The position numbers and the translations under genes are program-made. Positions 23,988 to 30,377 of a DNA stretch of 31,602 nucleotides are shown piece by piece. The notes beneath the pieces were generated by a model. That model was not told the origin of the DNA, made no database searches, and worked only from the letters and a program-made list of their open reading frames with translations. The stretch's first letter is position 1; the number at the start of each line of letters is the position of its first letter. The stretch spans positions 1 to 31,602 of the forward strand of contig JAKLJP010000064.1 of assembly GCA_023151115.1 (NCBI GenBank), given 5' to 3'. The stretch comes from Anaerolineae bacterium (GTDB taxonomy: Bacteria > Chloroflexota > Anaerolineae > 4572-78 > J111).

Positions 23988-24024
23988 GAGAGTCTCCTTT
24001 GACTTTTATGCTTGTGGAGCAATA

Positions 24025-24033
24025 TGATATAAT
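24025..24033 (+). promoter_or_regulatory. Extended -10 promoter
   Basis: TG-A-TATAAT is a consensus extended -10 located 19 nt before the ATG at 24052; AGGAG lies between them. The -35 position is weak (TTTATG), as allowed for extended -10 promoters. Confidence 0.55.
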
Positions 24034-24051
24034 CCTAACAGGAGATAAGAG

Positions 24052-24396
24052 ATGGTCGAAATTACCATGCAAGTTCCCGATAATTTGGCGCAGCGGCTGC
24101 AGCCGTTGTATCACTGGCTGCCGACCGTTTTGGAGTTAAGCTTGGTCGGTTTTAAAACGCCAGCGGTTCAGGCTGCCTCCGAAATTATTGATTTCCTGGC
24201 GACCGGCCCCGCACCAGATGAAGTGCTGGCCTATCATGTCTCTGATAGAGCACAGGAACGAGTGCGCCGGTTATTGGCGGTCAACGCCGCCGGATTAGCG
24301 ACAGTTGAAGAGCAGACCGAATTGGATGAAATTCAGCAGATCGAACATATTATGATTTTGCTTAAGGCTCAGGAGCAACTACTCAAAAGTAACTGA
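24052..24396 (+). CDS. Small helical protein, unknown (antitoxin-like look)
   Basis: A 114-residue protein opening VEITMQVPDNLAQRLQPL, the style of ribbon-helix or addiction-module antidotes, and ending in an amphipathic helix rich in Leu, Glu and Gln (EIQQIEHIMILLKAQEQLL). It has a good ribosome-binding site (AGGAG, 7 nt) and an extended -10 promoter. The gene diverges from tryptophanase and converges on the nuclease-pentapeptide gene. No toxin partner is adjacent in the same direction. The resemblance is by eye only and no family is claimed. Confidence 0.65.
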   Translation: MVEITMQVPDNLAQRLQPLYHWLPTVLELSLVGFKTPAVQAASEIIDFLATGPAPDEVLAYHVSDRAQERVRRLLAVNAAGLATVEEQTELDEIQQIEHIMILLKAQEQLLKSN

Positions 24397-24410
24397 TATA
24401 GTGTTGTAGG

Positions 24411-25313
24411 TTATAGAATTTCGACATCAGCAGGAGGGTTAAATCCTCCAGGCCAAATTGTAGTGCTATCATACTTGAGTCTGCGCATGTCAGCATTATA
24501 TAGATTAGCCCCATCCAGACTCGCTCCCTGTAGATTAGCTCCACACAAATTGGCCCCTCTTAAATTAGTTCCATCCAAAATTGCTCCTTGCAGATTGGAC
24601 TCGCGCAGATCAACTTCGCTCAAGTTAGCCCCACTCAAATTAGCTCCGCTCAGGTTCACTTCCCGAAGATTAAATTTAGACAAATCCATATTTCGTAAGT
24701 CACACCCGCTCAATTTAGCCCCACTTAAGTTAACCACTCCATCTCGTGTTAATTTTCTATAAAACCCTTGCCCCATTCCATTCCTACCCATAAAGATGAT
24801 GATTTCATCCAAGAGAGGATTCTTGGGCTGGTTTTGCAAAACTTCTTGAAGTGTGTGCCAGCGTACCTGTACAAATGTTGGGGGATTAATAATTCCTTTA
24901 AGTATTTTTTCTTTATCTTTCTCATCCGTATCACGGGTAACGTAGAGCAGAAATTTATTCCGAACCCCTGGCTGAGAACTTAGATGTTTAGCATATATCT
25001 GTAGTTGACCACTATGCTCTTTTGAATTAATTTTCGACTCAAGAAAAATTAGATCACGATTACGTGAACTGTCTATCAGTTCAATCTGTATATCTATTCT
25101 ACCACCTTCACAAGGGCGTTCTGATAAAACTTCAGCATGAACATACTGACTCGAATTATCAATCAACTGAATATACTTCAGCCAAGTGAACAGAATTTCA
25201 GGTGACGTTTTGAATAGATGAACGACGATTTTTGTAAAATAATTTTCTAAATACGTACTACCACCATCCTCTTTGGACCTTCGCAAACTATCAAACAGTG
25301 ATACTTCTGCCAT
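24411..25313 (-). CDS. PD-(D/E)XK nuclease domain fused to pentapeptide repeats
   Basis: A 300-residue two-part protein. Residues 1-185 match the PD-(D/E)XK fold: E23 in YLENYF, D74 in GRIDIQIE, E92-S-K94 in LIFLESK, and Q103-x3-Y107 in GQLQIY. All positions needed for metal-dependent cleavage seem present. Residues 194-280 are about 17 pentapeptide units of form A(N/D)LxG, predicted to fold as a right-handed quadrilateral helix with DNA-like shape in some proteins. A short tail rich in Pro follows. The DNA is visibly AT-richer than its neighbours, indicating transfer. AGGTGA precedes the ATG, which lies 12 nt after a broken DUF433 gene. A defence or self-protection role is a guess. Confidence 0.8.
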   Translation of the reverse strand: MAEVSLFDSLRRSKEDGGSTYLENYFTKIVVHLFKTSPEILFTWLKYIQLIDNSSQYVHAEVLSERPCEGGRIDIQIELIDSSRNRDLIFLESKINSKEHSGQLQIYAKHLSSQPGVRNKFLLYVTRDTDEKDKEKILKGIINPPTFVQVRWHTLQEVLQNQPKNPLLDEIIIFMGRNGMGQGFYRKLTRDGVVNLSGAKLSGCDLRNMDLSKFNLREVNLSGANLSGANLSEVDLRESNLQGAILDGTNLRGANLCGANLQGASLDGANLYNADMRRLKYDSTTIWPGGFNPPADVEIL

Positions 25314-25325
25314 AGTTCACCTGCC

Positions 25326-25579
25326 TTATAGAGTTAATGAAACAGTTGTTTCCGAGAATTTTGGTCTTTCCCTGCGGGCTAACAAACGGTCCCGAATACC
25401 ATCAGGGTCAAACCGCACTTCATTACGCGGGCGGACTTCTGCAGCCAACTGGCGGCTGTGGCTCCTTCGGTAAAGGCAGCGATGACCGTATCCAGGGTCA
25501 CGCGGCTGTTGCCAACCCGGACCACGCCATCAACGTCGGTTTTGAGAGGAATAGGGGTTTCGACAATGATTAAACTCAT
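25326..25579 (-). pseudogene. DUF433 antitoxin-like gene with internal deletion and frameshift
   Basis: The first 42 codons (MSLIIVETPIPLKTD ... GNSRVTLDTVIAAFTEGA) match the start of DUF433 proteins and follow AGGAGGTG with perfect spacing. In another frame, the downstream stretch encodes AEVRPRNEVRFDPDGIRDRL and LARR, the normal C-terminus, ending at a TAA at 25326. The central 30 or so residues (the conserved PSLxLxDVY part) are missing and the join changes frame. The total of 254 nt is not a multiple of three. DUF433 genes usually pair with a DUF5615 PIN-like toxin gene; that position is now occupied by the nuclease-pentapeptide gene. Confidence 0.75.
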
Positions 25580-25891
25580 AAACACACCTCCTGGCTGATA
25601 GATATATCATAGCCTAAAACAGCAACCGAGGCAACGAGTCGTACAAGAGGAACTTGAGGTTATCAATGACTACAAGCGTTTGGAAACTATTTCGTCTGAC
25701 TTGCCCGCCCCGGCATGAATGCCAGGGCTAGGGAACAGCGCCGGGTCAACCCGGCTTTAGCCCGATTGATCGGGCGCTGTCGTATAGTCCGGCGACTTCA
25801 TCGCCGGACGAGCGCCGCCAGCAAGGTTGCACCTGGGGTTTACGAAGCTCTCATGATTAAGAAAGAGGGTAACCACTGCCCTCCGCAGTCC
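25580..25891. other. Gap of about 310 nt holding a hairpin cluster
   Basis: No convincing gene. A short frame 25614-25718 reads like the charged C-terminus of a protein (EELEVINDYKRLE) but has no start and may be a remnant. The rest holds the hairpin cluster at 25707-25809. Confidence 0.5.
25707..25809. repeat. Cluster of four hairpins including a three-way junction
   Basis: Hairpin 25707-25728 is followed by ACAGCG (25735-25740) paired with CGCTGT (25775-25780). These enclose CCGGGT-ca-ACCCGG (25741-25754) and GCCCGAT-tg-ATCGGGC (25760-25775). A fourth, 9-bp hairpin (GTCCGGCGA / TCGCCGGAC, 25787-25809) follows. Structured RNA or a composite of REP-like elements are both possible. Confidence 0.7.
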
Positions 25892-26908
25892 CTACCGCGA
25901 ACATAACCGCGCAATCAACGTATCCAGCGCCAGCAGGCTGTCCATCCGGCCCGTCTTGATGGCAACGTCAATTTCCAGCAGCATTTCCATCGTTTGTTCC
26001 AGCCGGGCCATCGAGAAATTGGCGGCTTCTTTGAGGCGGGCGGTGGCGGCGTAATCGCTTTTCCAGCCTTTGGCCTGGGCAATTTCGGCGGGGGACATGC
26101 CCCGCTCGGCCATATCTTTGACCTCGATCAAGGCGCGGATTTGGGCGGCGATGCTGCCGAGGATGGCCATGGGGTTGCTGCCTTCGTCCAGTTCTTTATG
26201 CAGTTGGTCGTAGGCCCGGCGGGCGTTGCGCTGGCCGATGGCGTTGGACAGGCCAAACTGGTCGGCTTCCTCGGTGTAGGGAACCAGCAGATCAATATCG
26301 GCTTTGGTGATGGGGCGCTGGCCGGCGGTGTAGAGGGCCAGCTTTTCCAATTCGTTGTTGAGGGTGTGCAACTCAGCGCCGACTCGCCGGGCCAATAGAT
26401 CGGCTGCGCCCGGTTCGATGACCGCCTTATGCTCGGTGGCCCGGCGGATAATCCAGCCCGGCAAATTCTCCGAGATGGCAAACAGCGTCACCTCGCCGCC
26501 CACGGCTTTGGCCGCTTTAAGAATCAGGTGCGAGCGGTCCAGCGTTTTGGTCTCGACCAGCACCAGGTCGGTGGTGGGCGGCATGCGGCCCAGGTAATCC
26601 AGCAGGGCTTGCAACTGCTCGCTTTTATCGGGACTGCCGGGGTTGGTAATGGTCTTGGCCGGGTCGCCCTCCCCGCCCTCGGCCCGGCCGCTCAGCGAGG
26701 CCAGGAAACCGCTGACAATCACCAGCCGCTTGGGGGCCAGAAAGGGCATGGCGTCGCTGTGCTGGCGCAGGTCGCCCAGGCGCAGGGTGCGGCCATCCAG
26801 CAGGGCGGTGTTCATCTCCGCCGTCGCCGGATCGCCCAGGCCGGCGCGCAGCGTAGCTATCTTTTCAGCGCGGGAGAAATCGTCGGGGCCGTGAAAGACG
26901 TACAGCAT
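25892..26908 (-). CDS. holA: DNA polymerase III subunit delta
   Basis: A 338-residue clamp-loader subunit that opens the beta sliding clamp. The start MLYVFHGPDDFSR is the family signature, and the AAA+-like N-terminal domain lacks a functional P-loop, as usual for delta. AMPFLAPKRLVIVSGF (about 53-68), LENELEKLALY-like (TLNNELEKLALY, near 190) and the C-terminal collar domain (IAAQIRALIEVKDMAERGMS) are present. An insert rich in Gly, Glu and Pro (about 72-93) extends the loop after the second strand. No ribosome-binding site is obvious because a tandem-unit repeat abuts the start. It is the last gene of a minus-strand series with the DUF6391 gene upstream. Confidence 0.9.
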   Translation of the reverse strand: MLYVFHGPDDFSRAEKIATLRAGLGDPATAEMNTALLDGRTLRLGDLRQHSDAMPFLAPKRLVIVSGFLASLSGRAEGGEGDPAKTITNPGSPDKSEQLQALLDYLGRMPPTTDLVLVETKTLDRSHLILKAAKAVGGEVTLFAISENLPGWIIRRATEHKAVIEPGAADLLARRVGAELHTLNNELEKLALYTAGQRPITKADIDLLVPYTEEADQFGLSNAIGQRNARRAYDQLHKELDEGSNPMAILGSIAAQIRALIEVKDMAERGMSPAEIAQAKGWKSDYAATARLKEAANFSMARLEQTMEMLLEIDVAIKTGRMDSLLALDTLIARLCSR

Positions 26909-26916
26909 AAGCGGTA

Positions 26917-27013
26917 AGGCGAGGAGGCGAGGAGGAGTGAGGCGAGGAGGCGAGAACGCGAAGCAATTCGCCTCACGTATCCTCGCATCCTCGCGTCTTC
27001 TTCGCCTCTTCGC
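26917..27013. repeat. 8-nt tandem-unit inverted repeat upstream of holA
   Basis: GGCGAGGA-type units repeat about five times (26918-26955), followed by reversed units (TCGCCTCA, TCCTCGCA, TCCTCGCG, CTTCGCCT). It fills the gap between holA and the DUF6391 gene. Confidence 0.75.
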
Positions 27014-27014
27014 A

Positions 27015-27521
27015 CTATTGAACGGTTTCGACGCGGTGCGTAATCAGGTTGCCGGTCGGGTTGACGCTGACATTTTTGATTTCCAGGTTGCCGGGCTGGC
27101 CGGTGGTGGTAAATCGCTCTTGTAGCAGCAGCCCCAGCGGCTGGGCCACAATCGCAGCCAGGGTCGCCGCCAAAATCGCCGCCGGAATGGTTGCCCAGCG
27201 GAAGCGGCCCCGGCTGGCGTCGAGGCTGATGGCAATAAAAGCGGCCAGACCGGTCAGCAAGCCGGTGGTAGCCACCACCGTGCCGCAGCGAGGATGGACG
27301 GCCAGTTCGGCTTCTCCCTGGCGCAGGCGGCGCAGGGCTTCCTGGGCGGCGTGTTTGACCTCCGCCGTATCCACTGCGCCGTAAAGGGTAAAGCCGTTCC
27401 AATCGCTGCGGCCCACCAGCGACAGGTTGCCGTTGCGCCGGCTCAAAAGATGAATCGTCGCATGTTCCAGGCCGTGATTGCGCTGGATGCGGGTAATCAG
27501 GGACGAGTTAATTAAACCCAT
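27015..27521 (-). CDS. DUF6391 membrane protein
   Basis: A 168-residue protein with the conserved RNHGLEHATIHLLS motif (about 14-27), a WNGFTLYG block, RRLRQGEAELAVHPRCGT (about 64-82), and two hydrophobic helices (about 85-100 and 110-130). The histidine-glutamate-histidine cluster is reminiscent of a metal site, but no enzyme activity is known. GAGGAG lies 9 nt before the ATG. DUF6391 proteins occur in Chloroflexota and cyanobacteria, which supports the taxonomic reading. It is read toward holA. Confidence 0.8.
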   Translation of the reverse strand: MGLINSSLITRIQRNHGLEHATIHLLSRRNGNLSLVGRSDWNGFTLYGAVDTAEVKHAAQEALRRLRQGEAELAVHPRCGTVVATTGLLTGLAAFIAISLDASRGRFRWATIPAAILAATLAAIVAQPLGLLLQERFTTTGQPGNLEIKNVSVNPTGNLITHRVETVQ

Positions 27522-27542
27522 AAGGTAAAGCTCCTCAAAAAT

Positions 27543-27610
27543 ATTTACGATTTACGATTTACGATTGATTATTGTTCCAAATCGTAAATCGTAAATCCAA
27601 AATCGTAAAT
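27543..27610. repeat. Heptad-unit inverted repeat (ATTTACG / CGTAAAT)
   Basis: ATTTACG is repeated three times with period 7 (27543-27566), then the reversed unit CGTAAAT occurs twice plus once after a CCAA interruption (27580-27610). It lies between the sortase stop and the DUF6391 start. Confidence 0.9.
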
Positions 27611-27611
27611 C

Positions 27612-28604
27612 TCACAGGGGTTTGGCGACAACAATAACCCGGTGGGTGTTGTTGGTGTAGGGCCAGCAGGTGACCAGGGTGATCCGTTCATCGGTGGTGG
27701 CGGCAATCCATTGGGCGTTGCGCTGGCGCACCTCAATCGGCTCGCCTTTTTCTTTGACAATTGTCTTTAAGTCAACCACGTATTCAAAAGCCTGGTTGCC
27801 GGCGTAAACCGTAACTTTATCCCCCACCTCCACATTGACCAGATCACGAAAAACCTCGCCATTCACATTGTGGTGGCCGGCCATAACCGTATTGCCCGGC
27901 TGACCCAGGCGGGCGCTGGTTTCGTGCCAACCGGCGGCGTAATCGGCCACCTGCCAGATACTATACTGGTGGCCGTTTTGCTCAACCACCTGCCAACCGA
28001 CTTGAATTACTTTAGTGTCAATGCCTACGGATGGAACGACCAGCCGGGTCGGGATACCATCACCATTGGCCGGCGGGTTGGGTGCAGGATCGGGTGGGGC
28101 CGGTTGGGGCGTGGCGGTAGCGGTTGGCGTGGGCAGTGGGTAGAGGTCTGGCGTCTCTGTCGGTGCTGCTGGCACAACAGGGGCCGGCGGCGCGGGGGTA
28201 TCGGTTGGCGGCGGAGGCGGCGCATCTATGACAGGCGGGGACTGGTCGCCGGGTTCAATCGTCACCGGGATGGGCGTCGGCTCATCGGCGTTGAGCGTTT
28301 CGGGCAAAAAGTTGGGCGGCGGCACTACCCAGGTGGCGGTGGGTGTGGGCGGCAGCGTGGGCGACGGGGTCAAGGTGGGCGGTGGACTCCAGATCGTAGC
28401 GGTCGGTGAAGGGGTAGCGGTCGGCGGTGGAGCAGCCTGGGCCAGCGCCCCCGGCGGAGCATTGAGCACTAACTCCCAGCGAGCCTGCACATCCTGATAA
28501 GTCCAGAAAAGGGCCAGGCCGCTTAAAATGACCATTGTCCAGACAAAGCTGGCAAACAACAGGGCTATTTGCTCAAAGAGAATTTGTTTGTCTGATATCT
28601 TCAT
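27612..28604 (-). CDS. Sortase with long Pro/Thr-rich stalk
   Basis: A 330-residue class D/E-like sortase, a cysteine transpeptidase at the outer face of the membrane. One transmembrane helix (about 8-35) is followed by a 130-residue stalk rich in Pro, Thr and Ala (about 50-185), then the catalytic barrel. Active-site residues: H244 in MAGHHN, C313 in TLVTCWPY and R322 in NTHRVIV. The start at 28604 is chosen because the frame upstream runs into a palindrome (28641-28698) and codes nothing family-like. No LPXTG-type substrate is encoded in the window, so targets are unknown. The stalk is codon-biased to CCN and ACN, giving a low-complexity DNA stretch. Confidence 0.88.
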   Translation of the reverse strand: MKISDKQILFEQIALLFASFVWTMVILSGLALFWTYQDVQARWELVLNAPPGALAQAAPPPTATPSPTATIWSPPPTLTPSPTLPPTPTATWVVPPPNFLPETLNADEPTPIPVTIEPGDQSPPVIDAPPPPPTDTPAPPAPVVPAAPTETPDLYPLPTPTATATPQPAPPDPAPNPPANGDGIPTRLVVPSVGIDTKVIQVGWQVVEQNGHQYSIWQVADYAAGWHETSARLGQPGNTVMAGHHNVNGEVFRDLVNVEVGDKVTVYAGNQAFEYVVDLKTIVKEKGEPIEVRQRNAQWIAATTDERITLVTCWPYTNNTHRVIVVAKPL

Positions 28605-28640
28605 AACCTGAGACTTTCGGAGGAGCCGTAATAGCGTGCA

Positions 28641-28698
28641 GTGCATAGTGCGTGGTGCGTAGACTACACAAAGCATCTACGCACCACGCACTATGCAC
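28641..28698. repeat. Heptad-unit inverted repeat with a perfect 23-bp stem
   Basis: GTGCATA, GTGCGTG, GTGCGTA units (28641-28661, period 7) return in perfect reverse complement at 28676-28698 around a 12-nt loop. It overlaps the last codons of the Lgt-like gene and precedes the sortase gene. Confidence 0.9.
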
Positions 28699-29425
28699 TA
28701 TGTTCTTTGGTAAAATTATAAGCCATAACCGCCAGGGAGACAACTAAAGCGGCCAAAGCCGCCACCTGCACAGCCAGAAAACCGGGGCCAATCAGGGCTG
28801 GCTGGGCGCGAAAAATTTCCAGCGGCAGCCGGCCCAGACTGTAAAGCGCCACCAGCAGCCAAAAGTGAATGCCCGGCCAGGGCCGCCAGAAACGATAGAG
28901 ATACAAAATGATTAAAACCGCCAGGCTGAATCCGGCTTCATACAGTTGGATGGGGTGTCGAGGGACGCCGCCTACCTCGATGGCCCAGGGCAGGGCCGCC
29001 GGCGCACCGAGGGCTTCTCCGCCCACAAACGCGCCGATGTGGCCGATAACAAGCGCCAGGGCCAACCCCGGCGCCAAGGCATCCAAAAACAGTCCCTGTG
29101 GGACGCGCTGCCGCTGTAAATAGATCAAAGCGACCAAGCCAGCCACGATAACTCCTTCTACCGGGGCCAGGGCGTTACGGGATAAAGAGAGCGCCTGGCT
29201 CAAGTCACTCACATAATTATTCCAGTGGCTTAACACAAACCACAGTCGCGCCCCGATGACTCCGGCCAGAAGGCCGTACAACCCGGCATTATAAACGTGG
29301 TCGCTATTGAAGCCCAACTGTCTGGCCTGATCAGCCGCCAGCCACAGCCCGGCCCAAAACGCCAGCAGTAATGACAAAGGATAAGTGGGGATGGCTAACG
29401 AACCGACAGAGAGAATGGGCAGCAT
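28691..29425 (-). CDS. Divergent Lgt-like (prolipoprotein diacylglyceryl transferase) protein
   Basis: A 244-residue membrane protein of the Lgt family with about seven hydrophobic segments, the first at LAIPTYPLSLLLAFW. The motif HIGAFVGGEALG (129-140) aligns with the RIGNFINGELWG signature of E. coli Lgt. Glu137 and Gly140 are kept, but the Arg143 and Asn146 positions are His129 and Ala132. RHPIQLYEA (156-164) and GRLPLEIFR (C-terminal) agree with the family. Loss of the signature Arg and Asn makes classical transferase activity doubtful. The start at 29425 is preferred because upstream codons lie in a palindrome. The 3' end overlaps the palindrome at 28641-28698. Confidence 0.8.
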   Translation of the reverse strand: MLPILSVGSLAIPTYPLSLLLAFWAGLWLAADQARQLGFNSDHVYNAGLYGLLAGVIGARLWFVLSHWNNYVSDLSQALSLSRNALAPVEGVIVAGLVALIYLQRQRVPQGLFLDALAPGLALALVIGHIGAFVGGEALGAPAALPWAIEVGGVPRHPIQLYEAGFSLAVLIILYLYRFWRPWPGIHFWLLVALYSLGRLPLEIFRAQPALIGPGFLAVQVAALAALVVSLAVMAYNFTKEHSA

Positions 29426-29439
29426 AAATAAGGAATGGA

Positions 29440-29467
29440 CGAATGGCGAATCATGATTCGCCATTCG
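29440..29467. repeat. Perfect 28-bp palindrome
   Basis: CGAATGGCGAATCA is followed directly by its complement with no loop. It lies between the TlpA stop and the Lgt-like start and contains a GGCGAAT unit like the tandem-unit repeats. Confidence 0.9.
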
Positions 29468-29476
29468 CTGAATCAG

Positions 29477-30073
29477 TTATAATTCTGACAGTTTGGCTTC
29501 GATATAAGCCTTATTAACCGGGCCGGTAAAGATTTCGTTGACGTTGCCGTTACGGTCAATGAAGATGGAGGTCGGTAGGCCCAGAATGTTATAGGCTTTG
29601 GCCGTATCGCCGGTTTCATCCAGCACAATGGGAAAGGTAACGCCAAACTCATCCAGAAAGGCCGGGATTTGATCCTTCTGATCGGTGGTGGTGTTGTTGA
29701 TGCCGATAATCACCAGTGTCCCGGCGTTATCCACCGCCGCCTTCTGAAAGTCGGGGAACTCGGCCCGGCAGGGACCGCACCAGGTGGCCCAGAAGTTAAT
29801 CAGCACCGGCTTGCCTTTGAAGTCGCTCAGCCGCACAATTTCACCTTCGAGCGTCGGCAGGGCAAAATCCGGGGCCGGGTGGTCTTTGATCGGGGCCGGT
29901 TCAAGGGCAACCGCTTCGCCGCTGCCGGCTGTGCCGCTTAGCATGGTCCGCGAAAAGACAATCCAACCGCTGCCCAACACCAGCACCAACCCGATCAGCG
30001 CCAGCCAGAACCAGCGTGCCTTCAAGAGCGGGGGAACAGGTTGAGGCTGGTCAGTGGATAGGGTTGAACTCAT
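29477..30073 (-). CDS. TlpA-type membrane-anchored thioredoxin
   Basis: A 198-residue protein with a short cytoplasmic start, one transmembrane anchor (about 22-40) and an extracytoplasmic thioredoxin fold. The active site is W98-C-G-P-C102 and the cis-proline loop is GLPTSIFID (near 165). APDFALPTLEGEIVRLSDFKGKP (67-89) is the AhpC/TSA/TlpA opening. It probably reduces disulphides outside the membrane, for example in c-type cytochrome maturation or protein repair, but no ccm or resB gene is adjacent. It precedes the Lgt-like gene in the same direction, separated by a palindrome. The ribosome-binding site is weak. Confidence 0.92.
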   Translation of the reverse strand: MSSTLSTDQPQPVPPLLKARWFWLALIGLVLVLGSGWIVFSRTMLSGTAGSGEAVALEPAPIKDHPAPDFALPTLEGEIVRLSDFKGKPVLINFWATWCGPCRAEFPDFQKAAVDNAGTLVIIGINNTTTDQKDQIPAFLDEFGVTFPIVLDETGDTAKAYNILGLPTSIFIDRNGNVNEIFTGPVNKAYIEAKLSEL

Positions 30074-30167
30074 AAAAGGGTCTCACTTTCAAAAGTCTGG
30101 ATCACTACTCCATTATGACCACGTCAAACCACTTTGTCAAACCGCCGCCAGAACCTTTTTGTGGGGA

Positions 30168-30197
30168 TTGTGAACAAAGCACAAGCCATGCTACAAT
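30168..30197 (+). promoter_or_regulatory. Promoter for the DUF3124 lipoprotein gene
   Basis: TTGTGA (30168-30173) and TACAAT (30192-30197) with an 18-nt spacer. A transcript from here would carry both palindromes in a leader of about 170 nt. Confidence 0.45.
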
Positions 30198-30205
30198 AGG
30201 CTAAA

Positions 30206-30271
30206 TGACCGGGGACCGTAGACGGGGGAGCGGCGTTTGCTCACTATGGCCGGTCTTCTGTCTCCGGTCTA
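30206..30271. repeat. Heptad-unit inverted repeat (AGACCGG)
   Basis: Units TGACCGG, GGACCGT, AGACGGG, GGAGCGG with period 7. The opposite arm, read on the minus strand, is AGACCGG, AGACAGA, AGACCGG. The arms match at about 16 of 21 positions, so this copy is diverged. Confidence 0.65.
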
Positions 30272-30278
30272 CTAAGTA

Positions 30279-30361
30279 CCTATCCGAATAACCTCGTAGT
30301 GACGCATCCCTATGCGTCCTCGGCTTGCATAGGGATGCAAGCCTACGGGTTTTCGGATAGG
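30279..30361. repeat. Three-way-junction palindrome, copy 2
   Basis: Same outer arms as 17563-17646 with small changes, and the same second hairpin (GGCTTGCAT-aggg-ATGCAAGCC). The first hairpin is GACGCAT-ccct-ATGCGTC, the exact reverse complement of the corresponding part of copy 1. It ends 4 nt before the ribosome-binding site of the DUF3124 gene. Confidence 0.85.
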
Positions 30362-30377
30362 CTCTAAGGAGGAAAGT

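Larger units (their letters stand above)
30074..30377. other. Gap with promoter and two palindromes before the DUF3124 gene
   Basis: This stretch of about 300 nt holds a sigma-70-type promoter (30168-30197), a heptad-unit inverted repeat (30206-30271), a three-way-junction palindrome (30279-30361) and AAGGAGG (30366-30372). No gene is seen. Confidence 0.6.

Noticed and set aside
24463..24762. Leu/Ala/Pro repeat frame opposite the pentapeptide region
   Set aside because: It is the antisense of regular pentapeptide codons, with no start signal.
25614..25718. Short frame ending in a charged helix-like peptide (EELEVINDYKRLE)
   Set aside because: It may be a remnant of a lost gene, but it has no start, no ribosome-binding site and no recognisable family, so it is not called as a gene.
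25707..25809. Hairpin cluster considered as a tRNA or tRNA-like gene
   Set aside because: No T-loop TTC consensus, no 7-bp acceptor stem with correct distances and no anticodon-loop pattern.
27870..28409. Gly/Arg-rich plus-strand frame opposite the sortase stalk
   Set aside because: It is the antisense of the Pro/Thr-rich stalk, which forces a Gly/Arg-rich shadow.
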